From Phycisphaerae bacterium (lineage in GTDB: Bacteria > Planctomycetota > Phycisphaerae > Phycisphaerales > SM1A02), in NCBI GenBank assembly GCA_016873355.1, contig VGXK01000036.1, positions 1-11,020 on the forward strand: a DNA stretch of 11,020 nucleotides, in the 5' to 3' direction. How positions within the stretch are numbered: position 1 is the first letter of the stretch; every line of letters begins with the position of its first letter. The translations under genes were made by a program, and so were the position numbers. The notes beneath the pieces are model-generated. The model had not been told where the DNA came from. It did no database searches and saw only the letters and a program-made list of their open reading frames with translations. Shown here one piece after another: positions 1 through 6,715 of this stretch.

Positions 1-163
1 CCAGGTCGGCGGGCATCCCCTCCTCTATCGGCACGCGAGAGCGGTTCCTCCTCATTCGTAGCGATCTGGCGGGCTGCGCCTGAGTCGTCACCGCTCGAGG
101 TTCGAGAACTCCCGGCCTGCGGGAAAGATCGGCATGCCGGTCGTCTCGCGTGCGGATCGCCGG
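1..163. other. Left edge, no assignable gene
   Basis: No complete gene is visible here. One + frame (3-83) stays open from the left edge to a TGA at 81-83 and has mostly G or C at third positions, so it could be the last 26 residues of a gene entering from the left, ending in 'LIRSDLAGCA'. The opposite strand offers a competing reading. An ATG whose complement is at 53-55, and a second after a purine-rich GAGGAGGGG stretch, could begin a gene running leftward off the window. The sequence is too short to choose between them. Confidence 0.2.
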
Positions 164-176
164 TAATACTCGGGGT
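164..176 (+). promoter_or_regulatory. Possible -10 element for a leaderless toxin-antitoxin mRNA
   Basis: An AT-rich TAATACT lies at 164-170 in otherwise GC-rich DNA. Read as AATACT (165-170), it matches TATAAT at four of six positions and leaves six bases before the antitoxin ATG at 177. That would put the transcription start on the A of the ATG. There is no usable Shine-Dalgarno sequence, since the GGGG before the ATG is too close. I see no convincing -35 hexamer. Confidence 0.35.
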
Positions 177-413
177 ATGAAAACGGCGATCTCCATTCCC
201 GACTCGGTCTTCAAGCAGGTCGAGCAGTTCGCGCGACGGTCGAAATGGTCGCGAAGCCGAGTGTTCGCCGTGGCCGCCGCGGAGTTCCTCGCCCGCCGAT
301 CTCCAGACGCCATCACGGAAGCGATGAACAAGGTCTGCGACGAGTTGGGCTCGACGATCGATCCGTTCGTGGAGCGCGCTGCACGCCGCCGGCTCAAGGA
401 GACACCCTGGTGA
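177..413 (+). CDS. Type II antitoxin, ribbon-helix-helix (MazE-like)
   Basis: This 78-aa protein is predicted to neutralise the MazF toxin encoded directly after it and, by analogy with other such antitoxins, to repress its own promoter. The N-terminus MKTAISIPDSVF is the short beta strand of a ribbon-helix-helix (CopG/MetJ-fold) DNA-binding domain. The helix 'KQVEQFARRS' and the turn 'WSRSRVFAVA' follow. The C-terminal half (from 'DAITEAMNKVCDEL', ending 'RLKETPW') is the charged tail expected to wrap the toxin. I chose ATG 177 because the conserved 'MKTAISIP' begins there; a GTG at 150 in the same frame would add nine unconserved residues. The stop overlaps the toxin start by 4 bp (GTGA), so the two are probably translationally coupled. 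Family assignment rests on sequence style plus the adjacent MazF. Confidence 0.88.
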   Translation: MKTAISIPDSVFKQVEQFARRSKWSRSRVFAVAAAEFLARRSPDAITEAMNKVCDELGSTIDPFVERAARRRLKETPW

Positions 414-754
414 GGATCGCCCGCGGGGATGTCTGGTGGGCTGATCTGGACGAACCTTCAGGAAGCGAACCTGGACTCCGGCGCCCGGTGGTGGTCGTGC
501 AGTCCGATTCCCTCAATGAGAGCCGCCTTGCGACCGTGATCTGCGTGCCGCTGACTTCGAGTCAATCTCAAGCGCGCGCGCCAGGCAATGTCGTGCTCCC
601 CAGATCGGCGACGCAGCTGCCGCTCGACTCGGTGGCGAATGTGTCGCAGATCGTAACCCTCGACAGGTCCGAGCTCGACGAGCGGGTTGGGCGCGTGCCC
701 CCGCGCCTGCTCGATCTCATTCTCGCCGGCCTCGATGTCGTGCTCGGGCGCTGA
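410..754 (+). CDS. mazF: MazF family endoribonuclease toxin
   Basis: A 114-aa sequence-specific mRNA-cleaving toxin of the PemK/MazF family. The N-terminal block 'RGDVWWADLDEPSGSEPG' is a family hallmark. The following 'LRRPVVVVQ' carries the conserved Arg, and 'VPLTSS' carries the conserved Thr/Ser; together these form the RNase active site in characterised MazF proteins. 'DSVANVSQIVTLDRSEL' and the C-terminal helix 'LLDLILAGLDVVLG' complete the compact beta-barrel-like domain at normal length. The start is GTG 410, which overlaps the antitoxin stop; an open extension upstream to 245 only shadows the antitoxin gene. It converges on the TerB-like gene, whose stop lies 35 bp beyond. The target sequence cannot be read from the protein. 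The module looks intact. Confidence 0.93.
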   Translation: MRIARGDVWWADLDEPSGSEPGLRRPVVVVQSDSLNESRLATVICVPLTSSQSQARAPGNVVLPRSATQLPLDSVANVSQIVTLDRSELDERVGRVPPRLLDLILAGLDVVLGR

Positions 755-789
755 GTCAATCGCACCGGCCGACGGGCACGCCCCCGCCG

Positions 790-1365
790 TCAGGCGCTGA
801 GCGCCTTCTTGATCGTGTCGATGACCTTCTGCTCCTCGCTGCTCGTGCTCTTGAAGATGCCGAAGAGCCCGCCGCTCGACTCGGCGACGCTGTCGGCGAA
901 CTTGAGCAGGTCGTTGCGAAAGGTGTCGAGCTCGGCCGCGGTGAGCTTCGTTCGGAGCTGCCCCGCGTAGAGCTTCCACACGGCGCGGGCGTTGTCGGTC
1001 GGCCCCTTGCGGATCCAGTCGCCCAGCCGCTCGAACGCGGCGCTGTCGCGCGGAATGCCCGACTTCTGGGCCGCCGCCTCGATCGCCTTCACTTCGGTGG
1101 CGTCCACCTTGCCGTCGGCCCACGCGATCTCCACGAGCGGATAGAGCTTGAACGCCGAGAGCAGCTCCTTGCGATCGATGACCGCCATGAGACGATCGAT
1201 CGCGGCTTCGTCGGTGACGCCGGTGAGTTTCTTGAGCTCCTCGCGCGAGTGCTTCTTGTCGAAGACGCCCTTGAGCTTGGACACCATCTCGGCGTCCTTG
1301 TTGCGGAAGTACCCCTCCTCGTAGCCGGCGCGGCGTTCGTCGAGTGCGTCATGGCCGAATGTCAT
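790..1365 (-). CDS. TerB-like (tellurite-resistance TerB / DUF533-type) protein
   Basis: A 191-aa, probably cytoplasmic protein without signal peptide or membrane segments. Residues about 70-160 look like a TerB-type all-helical domain. The signature 'LVEIAWADGKVDATEVKAI' (residues 77-95) has D84, D88 and E91 spaced as in the acidic, possibly metal-binding turn of that family. A charged helical N-terminal third precedes it ('FRNKDAEMVSKLKGVFDKK'), and the C-terminus ends in a short helix. Its biochemical role is not known to me; TerB-domain proteins are linked to tellurite/stress operons and often sit beside unrelated enzymes. The ATG at 1365 is preceded by GGAGA with 6-7 nt spacing. The ATG shares ATGA with the stop of the upstream GH15 gene, so this is the second gene of a coupled operon. 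An upstream extension of the same frame to 3225 is only a shadow of GH15. Confidence 0.8.
   Translation of the reverse strand: MTFGHDALDERRAGYEEGYFRNKDAEMVSKLKGVFDKKHSREELKKLTGVTDEAAIDRLMAVIDRKELLSAFKLYPLVEIAWADGKVDATEVKAIEAAAQKSGIPRDSAAFERLGDWIRKGPTDNARAVWKLYAGQLRTKLTAAELDTFRNDLLKFADSVAESSGGLFGIFKSTSSEEQKVIDTIKKALSA
793..810 (+). terminator. Possible terminator for the mazEF pair, inside the TerB 3' end
   Basis: GGCGCT (793-798) and AGCGCC (800-805) form an inverted repeat followed on the + strand by TTCTT (806-810). The loop is tight, so the working stem is probably GGCG/CGCC around CTGAG. It lies within the last codons of the convergent TerB-like gene. The short stem and weak T tract make this tentative. 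Confidence 0.28.
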
Positions 1366-3380
1366 GTCGATTCTCCGTTCGGGGAGCGAACGGAGGATGG
1401 TACCGCCGACTCCTTGGCGGCGAGTCGCCGATGCTTGTCGAGGTACTTCATGACGGTGGTCATGTAGGTGGCGTGGCTCCAGGTGAGCGGGCTCACGGAG
1501 ATCGGCGCGCCGGTGTGCGGGTCGTACTGCTCGGCGAGCACGCCGGCCGGCGTCGCCCGCGCCAGCGTCCACTCGAGGTACGGCAGCGCTTGCCGCAGCT
1601 CGTCGAGCGTGGTCGCCTTCATCACGAGCCAGAGCGCGTACCAGAGCGTGCAGACCACCCACGGATTGCCGGGCACGCTCTCGAGATCGTGATGCTCCAC
1701 GCGGTGGTACTGGTCGCGCTCGTAGCGCGCGATTCCGCCGATCGGCGTGCGCACGGTGAGTCGTTCGCGCAGCGTCTCCATGTGCGAGACGACGCGCGGG
1801 TCGTCCGCGTCGAGCGCGCCGAAGAGCGCGAGCGACACCGCGCTCGAGTCGAGCGTGAAGTCGAGGTGGTAGCCGCCGTCGTCGTTCGAGGTGGCGCAGC
1901 GGGCGAAGAGCCCGCGCCCCGGGTCCCACATGTGGCGCAGCAGCGCGTGCCGCATCTGCTCGGCCGCTTCGCCGAATTCGGCGGCTCGATCGAGCGCGCC
2001 CATGTCCTGCGCGAATCGGCTTCCCGCGTGGAGCGCGCCGATCGTGGCGGCCACCGTGAAGAGATGCGTGCCGCGCCGCTCCTCCCAGAGATCCCAGCTC
2101 GGCGACGGCAATCCGTTCGGATCGCGATAGCTCATGATCCAATTGCACGGATCGACCACGAGCGGGTTGTAGAGGTCCTTGATGAACTCGACATCGCGGA
2201 AGACGTCGAAATGGCGCCGCAGCGCCCACACCACGAGACTCGTCTCGTCCTGCTGGATGGGAAGCGTCTTGCGCCCGTCGATGATCCACGGATGCCAGCT
2301 CGACGCGAAGGTTCCGGTCGGGTTGTACTTGTGCAGGAAGTAGCCGTCGGGCTCGATCACCTTGCGGCAGAAGAGAAAGAAGTTTCGCGAGAGCTCGCTC
2401 TGTCCCGCGAGCACGAGCGCGTGCGCCACGAGCGCGCCGTCGCGGGGCCACATGTAGCTGTAGGTGTCTCCCGCGAAGTGCGTGATGTCGTAGTCGTTCG
2501 CGGCGATGATCGCGCCCTTGTTGTCGATCTGCGTGCGCACGACGAGCGCGGAGCGGATGAAAAGATCCCGCAGGTGCCCCGGCAGCGGCGAGTAGTCGAC
2601 CGGCTCCTTGCACGCCCAGAGGCGCCAGTACGCCTCGGTGCGGTCCATCATGCGCTGCGCGCTCTTGAGTCGCACCTTGGCGTTGAGCTGCTTGAGCGTT
2701 TCGTAGTCGCGGCCCGCGGCGATCCACGACACGACCGTGGCCGTGCCCGACGGCGGCAGCGACAGCAGGAATCCCACCGTGCTGTCGACGGATCCCTGCG
2801 AAATGGCGTTGCGCGAGAGCATGCCGTCCTCCGCGTCGCGCCAGGTTCCCTCCGCTTCGTTGATGCGCTTCTGCCCGGTCGCCCAGGTGTCGACGCCCCA
2901 GGTGCGCGTGCTGCAGCCGTTGAAGAGGAAGTAGGTGTCGTCCTTGTAGTGGACGAGTCCGCCGGTGTTCGGATCGAAGTTGACCGTGTCGCCGACGGGA
3001 CTCTCTCCGACCGAAATGTCCTGGTGGAGGAAAATGCGCACGTCGCGCGGACGGCCGAAGAGATCCGTCACCGCGATCTTGCGGAAGTAGACGGGACTCC
3101 AGTAGTCGACCGCGTCGTGGCAGATGAGTTCCACGCCGAGCCGTTCGTTGCGGAGCCGCACCTCCGTGACGAGCGTGTCGCTCTTGTAGCGCAGGTCGCG
3201 CTCCCATCCGGGCGAGTCGACCCACGAGAACTGCCCGTCGGCCCAGACGCCGAAGCGCTGGAGATGGCCGCAGGTGTGGTTCGGCACGCCCACATGCGGC
3301 CAGTAGAGATCACGGATGCGGTAGAGGTCGTCGAAGGCGACGAGCATCTCGCCGTTGCCGATGGGAATGTTGCGGGGCAT
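1362..3380 (-). CDS. Glycoside hydrolase family 15 (glucoamylase-like) protein
   Basis: A 672-aa GH15 enzyme, predicted to hydrolyse alpha-glucosidic bonds from chain ends with inversion; glycogen, starch or trehalose-type substrates are all known in the family. An N-terminal beta-sandwich domain opens with 'MPRNIPIGNGEMLVAFDDLY'. The (alpha/alpha)6 barrel follows, with 'YMWPRDGA' (W311-D314) in the sugar-binding site, 'QQDETSLVVWAL', the expected catalytic acid in 'WEER' (E433/E434), and the expected base in 'LAEQYDP' (E617), followed by 'SVSPLTWSHATYM'. There is no signal peptide, so it is probably cytoplasmic and acts on internal storage glucan. I chose ATG 3380 because family members begin at this block. 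An AAGGAG lies 12 nt upstream, slightly far. The frame is open to 3548, but codons upstream (ATA, TAT, GAT) are unlike the gene. Substrate is unresolved. Confidence 0.9.
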   Translation of the reverse strand: MPRNIPIGNGEMLVAFDDLYRIRDLYWPHVGVPNHTCGHLQRFGVWADGQFSWVDSPGWERDLRYKSDTLVTEVRLRNERLGVELICHDAVDYWSPVYFRKIAVTDLFGRPRDVRIFLHQDISVGESPVGDTVNFDPNTGGLVHYKDDTYFLFNGCSTRTWGVDTWATGQKRINEAEGTWRDAEDGMLSRNAISQGSVDSTVGFLLSLPPSGTATVVSWIAAGRDYETLKQLNAKVRLKSAQRMMDRTEAYWRLWACKEPVDYSPLPGHLRDLFIRSALVVRTQIDNKGAIIAANDYDITHFAGDTYSYMWPRDGALVAHALVLAGQSELSRNFFLFCRKVIEPDGYFLHKYNPTGTFASSWHPWIIDGRKTLPIQQDETSLVVWALRRHFDVFRDVEFIKDLYNPLVVDPCNWIMSYRDPNGLPSPSWDLWEERRGTHLFTVAATIGALHAGSRFAQDMGALDRAAEFGEAAEQMRHALLRHMWDPGRGLFARCATSNDDGGYHLDFTLDSSAVSLALFGALDADDPRVVSHMETLRERLTVRTPIGGIARYERDQYHRVEHHDLESVPGNPWVVCTLWYALWLVMKATTLDELRQALPYLEWTLARATPAGVLAEQYDPHTGAPISVSPLTWSHATYMTTVMKYLDKHRRLAAKESAVPSSVRSPNGEST

Positions 3381-3450
3381 CTGCGGGTGGCACTCCTTGC
3401 CGAAACGGTGCGCGGTCCAACCTATCTGATCGGCATAATGCCGTCGCATC
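3381..3450. promoter_or_regulatory. Divergent promoter region between GH15 and lipoprotein hydrolase
   Basis: This 70-bp stretch separates two divergent start codons. CATAAT at 3434-3439 (+) matches TATAAT at five of six positions and would give a leader of only about 5 nt before the lipoprotein ATG at 3451. The hexamer lies in GGCATAATGCC (3432-3442), a perfect palindrome around one central base, which could be a small operator. The complement of 3391-3396 supplies AAGGAG as a possible ribosome site for GH15. No good -35 element is visible for either direction. Confidence 0.4.
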
Positions 3451-4743
3451 ATGCGAGCCGCCCCCCATTCGTTCCCGCTCTGGACCTCACCGGTGCTTGC
3501 TTCGGCGCTGCTGCTCGCCGGCTGCGGCGTGCCGCAGCACACGCTCATGGTCGCGCCGGTGATCTACGACGACGCCGGCGTCGACCCGCTGGCGCACACC
3601 GATCCGTCGAATCGCTCGACGAGCGAGGAGATCTTCTTCGTCACGAATCGTGCGCGCGATCCCGGCGACTTCGATCGACCGCTCGCCTACGGGAACGAGC
3701 CGACGAACACGCTCCAGCTCGGCATGGCGCGAGTGAGCTTCGGCGACATGATCACCTGGGAGGAACTCCACGTCGCCACGCGGAACTCCAAGCGCGAGAA
3801 GGAAATCGCGCTCAGCCTCACCGACATCTGGGAGTACGGACGCGTGCGCTTCGACGGGCACGAACGCATCGACGACCCGACCGACGGCTGGTCCGGATTC
3901 CTGGACGACATCAACGCCGAGCTCGCGGTGGCGCATTGCCCGGAAATCGTCATCTACGTGCACGGCGCGAAGGTCAACTTCTACCACGCGTGCATGTACG
4001 CGGCGCAGCTCGATCACTTCGCCGGGCGCGACGTGGTGGCGATTGCCTTCGCGTGGCCGACGCACCAGGACATCTTCCGCTACCTGACGGGTGAAGACGT
4101 CTCGCGCGGGCGCGACTCGGTCGAGCTCTTCGAGTCGATCCTGCGCCTGCTCGCGCACGAGACGACCGCGCGTCGCATCAACGTGGTCTGCTGGAGCGCG
4201 GGCGGGCGCGTCGTCTCCAGGGCGCTGGAGGACATCGGCAATTGGGACGAGAAGCTGCGCTCGCCGACGGGCGAATCGCGGCTCGGCGCCGTCGTCTTCG
4301 CGGCGCCGGATGTTCCCGTCGACGAATTCCTCGAGCGGCTGCCTTCGATTCACGAGGCGGCAGAGCGCGTGATCATCACCGCCTCCGACGACGATCTCGC
4401 CCTCTCGAACGCGACCTTCTTCATGGGGCACGGCCGCCGCATGGGCACGTCGATGCCGACCATGCCCGACCACGACCGCGAGGTCCTGGAGGCGCTCGAA
4501 CACGTGGAGTTCGTCGATGTCTCGAGCGGCCGCGACGAGCGCGGCTTCAACATCGACGGCCACAAGTACTGGTTCACGCATCCGTGGGTGGCGAGCGATC
4601 TCATGCTCACCATCCGCACGCGCATGTCTGCTCCCCAGCGAGGTTTAGCTGCCACGAACGTGCCGAACGTCTGGAGTTTCCCCGCCGACTATCCGGAGCG
4701 GGCGAGCGCTGCCGCAAAGGCCGCGCTCGGCGGCGAGTGGTGA
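3451..4743 (+). CDS. Lipoprotein alpha/beta hydrolase (DUF900 / COG4782-type)
   Basis: A 430-aa predicted lipoprotein with an alpha/beta-hydrolase (esterase/lipase-like) domain, probably envelope-anchored. The N-terminus is a signal peptide ending in the lipobox LLAGC (Cys25). 'EEIFFVTNRARDP' (about residues 58-70) is the usual opening of DUF900 proteins. 'IVIYVHGAKVNF' (H171-G172) forms the oxyanion region, and 'AFAWPTHQDIFRYL' follows. The nucleophile elbow is C247-W-S249-A-G-G, with Cys where Gly is usual in G-x-S-x-G. Candidate remaining triad residues are an Asp in 'ASDDDLAL' (313-315) and His371 in 'GHKYWF'. The natural substrate is unknown. ATG 3451 is the first start after an in-frame TAA at 3436-3438. 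No Shine-Dalgarno is visible. The next gene starts 136 bp later. Confidence 0.85.
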   Translation: MRAAPHSFPLWTSPVLASALLLAGCGVPQHTLMVAPVIYDDAGVDPLAHTDPSNRSTSEEIFFVTNRARDPGDFDRPLAYGNEPTNTLQLGMARVSFGDMITWEELHVATRNSKREKEIALSLTDIWEYGRVRFDGHERIDDPTDGWSGFLDDINAELAVAHCPEIVIYVHGAKVNFYHACMYAAQLDHFAGRDVVAIAFAWPTHQDIFRYLTGEDVSRGRDSVELFESILRLLAHETTARRINVVCWSAGGRVVSRALEDIGNWDEKLRSPTGESRLGAVVFAAPDVPVDEFLERLPSIHEAAERVIITASDDDLALSNATFFMGHGRRMGTSMPTMPDHDREVLEALEHVEFVDVSSGRDERGFNIDGHKYWFTHPWVASDLMLTIRTRMSAPQRGLAATNVPNVWSFPADYPERASAAAKAALGGEW

Positions 4744-4879
4744 ACGATTGAACAGACGACGGCGCGCGCTCGGCTCCCACTTTCACGAGCGCTCGCGCTG
4801 GACTTGGCGCGGAGTTGGACTACCTTCGCGCTACGCACTGCCAATCCACCTCCGAGGGTGGGGAAAGATAGGAACCGTG
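4744..4879 (+). promoter_or_regulatory. Leader of the secreted-protein pair
   Basis: The 136-bp gap before the secreted pair holds TTGGCG (4805-4810) and TTGGAC (4815-4820), either of which could serve as a -35, but no matching -10 is clear. CCACC (4846-4850) and GGTGG (4857-4861) form a small hairpin. AGGA (4870-4873), six bases before the ATG at 4880, is a plausible ribosome site. The frame of the following gene is open back to 4748, but that stretch reads as Arg/Trp-rich noise and lies before the signal peptide. Confidence 0.35.
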
Positions 4880-6715
4880 ATGAACTTTCAAGGGTCCCTT
4901 GTCGTGCGCGCCGCGTGCGCGGCGTCGCTTCTTGCAGCACTCACCATCGGCGCATCGGCGATGGCGGGAGTCACGATCGTCGACAGAGTCTTCACGTACC
5001 AGGGCCAGCTTCGAGATGCGGGCGGTCCCATCGACGGAACCGCGAGCCTGCGCTTCCGGCTCTTCAATGCGGCGATCGGAGGCGCACAGCAGGGACCGAC
5101 GATCACCGAATGCGGCGTGACGCTCGTCGACGGACTCTTCACCGTCGACCTCGACTTCGGTCCGCTGGTCTTCGACGGCAGCGAGCGATTCCTCGAGATC
5201 GGCGTGCAATCCCCCGCCGGCGATTGCGCGACCTTCACGCCGCTCACGCCTCGCCAGGAGCTGCGGCCGGCGCCGTACGCGATCCATGCGCTTGGGCCGT
5301 GGATCACCGTCGGCAACGACATCTACTACAGCGAGGGCGATGTCGGAATCGGGACGACGTCGCCGGACGCCGACATCGAGCTCTCGAAGTCGACCGACGC
5401 CACGATGCGCATCACGAGCACGGCGTTGAACGGCACTTCGCATCTCGACCTGAAGGGCGACGCACCGACGGGGCTCAGCGCGAACGCGCTCGGCTCGATC
5501 CGCTTCCTCGACGAGACGAGCGCGACACGCGCGGAGTTGTCCTCCGCGCTCGGCTTCCTCGCGAATCCGTTCAATTTCACGGTCGATGGAACGACGGAGA
5601 TGGTGCTCGCATCGAACGGCAACCTCGGCGTCGGCACCACGCTCCCGGTCGCGAAGCTCCATCTCGTCGGCGGCACCGACAGCGAGCCGGCCACGGGCGG
5701 CTTCCTGATCATCGGCGCCACGAACGCCGGGAACATCTCGATGGACAACAACGAGATCATGGCCCGCAACAACGGCGCGGTGTCGACGCTCTTCGTCAAC
5801 AACGACGGCGGCAATGTGAGCATGTGCAACGGCGGAGGCCAGGTCACCGTCGGTCCCATCTCCGCGGCGGCGCAGCTGTCGGTCTTCAACAGCCTCTTCG
5901 TGAACGGCGGCGCCACGCCGCGAATCGACGTCGGACCCAACGGATTCATCCTCATGGATTCGGGTGCCGACATCATCATCACCGAGGGCGGGCTCGAAGT
6001 GAACACCACGAGCGCCGGCCAGACCTTCTTCAACCGCGTCAATCCCGACGGCACGCTCGTCGGCTTCCTCAACGACGGCGCCAGCGCCGGCAGCATTTCC
6101 GTCGTCGGCAACACGGTCGTCTACGGCACGTTCACCGGAGCCCACAACGCGTGGACCGACGAAACGTTCGAGCCCGGCACGCTCGTGTCGCTCACCGGCG
6201 ATCTTCGGCGCGGGCACGACGGCCCCAATTGCGAGCCGACCTACGGCATCTCGAAGACGTCGAAGGCGAACGATCCGACCTGCGGCGGCTCGTACATTAT
6301 GCCGCCCGATCCGCAATCGCCGGACAGCCATCATCTTTTCGGCGCCGTCGGAAACGGCGAAATGTGGGTCGTGGACTCCGGACTCGGCGACGTTCAGCCG
6401 GGCGATGCGCTGATCTCGTCGGATGTTCCCGGCGCGGCGATGAAGGACGATCCCGCTCGATTCGCCGTCGGCCACGTGGTGGCGCGAGCCGCGGAGCCGG
6501 TGCGATGGGCAAGCGTGAAGGCGGGCGCCGACGGCACGAAGCGCGTGCTGCTCTCGGTCTTCTACGACCGCTTCGAGCGGCAGGGAGACGCGGCGGCGAC
6601 TCAGGAGACGATCGAGGCGCTGCGCGCGGAGAACGACTCGCTTCGCTCGCAACTCCAGACGATCGAGGCGCGGCTCGCCACGATCGAGGCGCGCATCACG
6701 GGAGGTGCGCGATGA
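4880..6715 (+). CDS. Secreted tail-fibre-like protein with C-terminal coiled coil
   Basis: A 611-aa exported protein. A signal peptide (1 to about 29, ending 'ASAMA') leads to a beta-rich domain (about 35-135), opening 'FTYQGQLRDAGGP' and ending 'LTPRQELRPAPYAIHA', which is widespread in Planctomycetes and other environmental bacteria. Two 'VGIGTTSP'-type motifs (about 154-161 and 249-256) are like those in phage tail-fibre and S74-type surface proteins. From about residue 416 comes a domain containing 'VGNGEMWVVDSG' and 'PGDALISSDVPGAAMKDD', resembling repair or chaperone-like ends of such fibres. Residues 574-611 form a coiled coil ('ETIEALRAENDSLRSQLQ'), suggesting oligomerisation. I see no clear S74 catalytic Ser-Lys dyad. 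Its role is unknown; an extracellular structural or adhesive function is an inference. ATG 4880 has AGGA upstream. Its stop overlaps the next ATG. Confidence 0.8.
   Translation: MNFQGSLVVRAACAASLLAALTIGASAMAGVTIVDRVFTYQGQLRDAGGPIDGTASLRFRLFNAAIGGAQQGPTITECGVTLVDGLFTVDLDFGPLVFDGSERFLEIGVQSPAGDCATFTPLTPRQELRPAPYAIHALGPWITVGNDIYYSEGDVGIGTTSPDADIELSKSTDATMRITSTALNGTSHLDLKGDAPTGLSANALGSIRFLDETSATRAELSSALGFLANPFNFTVDGTTEMVLASNGNLGVGTTLPVAKLHLVGGTDSEPATGGFLIIGATNAGNISMDNNEIMARNNGAVSTLFVNNDGGNVSMCNGGGQVTVGPISAAAQLSVFNSLFVNGGATPRIDVGPNGFILMDSGADIIITEGGLEVNTTSAGQTFFNRVNPDGTLVGFLNDGASAGSISVVGNTVVYGTFTGAHNAWTDETFEPGTLVSLTGDLRRGHDGPNCEPTYGISKTSKANDPTCGGSYIMPPDPQSPDSHHLFGAVGNGEMWVVDSGLGDVQPGDALISSDVPGAAMKDDPARFAVGHVVARAAEPVRWASVKAGADGTKRVLLSVFYDRFERQGDAAATQETIEALRAENDSLRSQLQTIEARLATIEARITGGAR
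6608..6692 (+). repeat. Three copies of a 13-bp heptad-coding repeat
   Basis: ACGATCGAGGCGC occurs at 6608-6620, 6659-6671 and 6680-6692, always in the same reading frame and encoding T-I-E-A plus the next residue. The last two copies are 21 bp (seven codons) apart, the period of a coiled-coil heptad. The first is 51 bp (17 codons) before the second. Confidence 0.8.

Noticed and set aside
1366..3225. Upstream extension of the TerB-like frame, suggesting an 811-residue fusion
   Set aside because: The extension is the GH15 gene read out of frame and is Arg/Ala/His-rich noise. The TerB start at 1365 has its own ribosome site.
1344..4094. A 916-codon open frame on the + strand, antisense to GH15 and running into the lipoprotein gene in another frame
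   Set aside because: It is Arg/Val/Glu-rich with no recognisable domain and covers two well-supported genes in other frames; long open shadows are expected at this GC content.
4748..4879. N-terminal extension of the fibre-like protein by 44 residues
   Set aside because: It would bury the signal peptide and reads as basic noise; ATG 4880 has AGGA in place and starts the signal peptide.
4804..6711. Long + frame leading into the dockerin-like gene, suggesting a 780-residue protein
   Set aside because: The part before 6712 is the fibre-like gene in another frame. The real start at 6712 begins a signal peptide and has GGAGG upstream.
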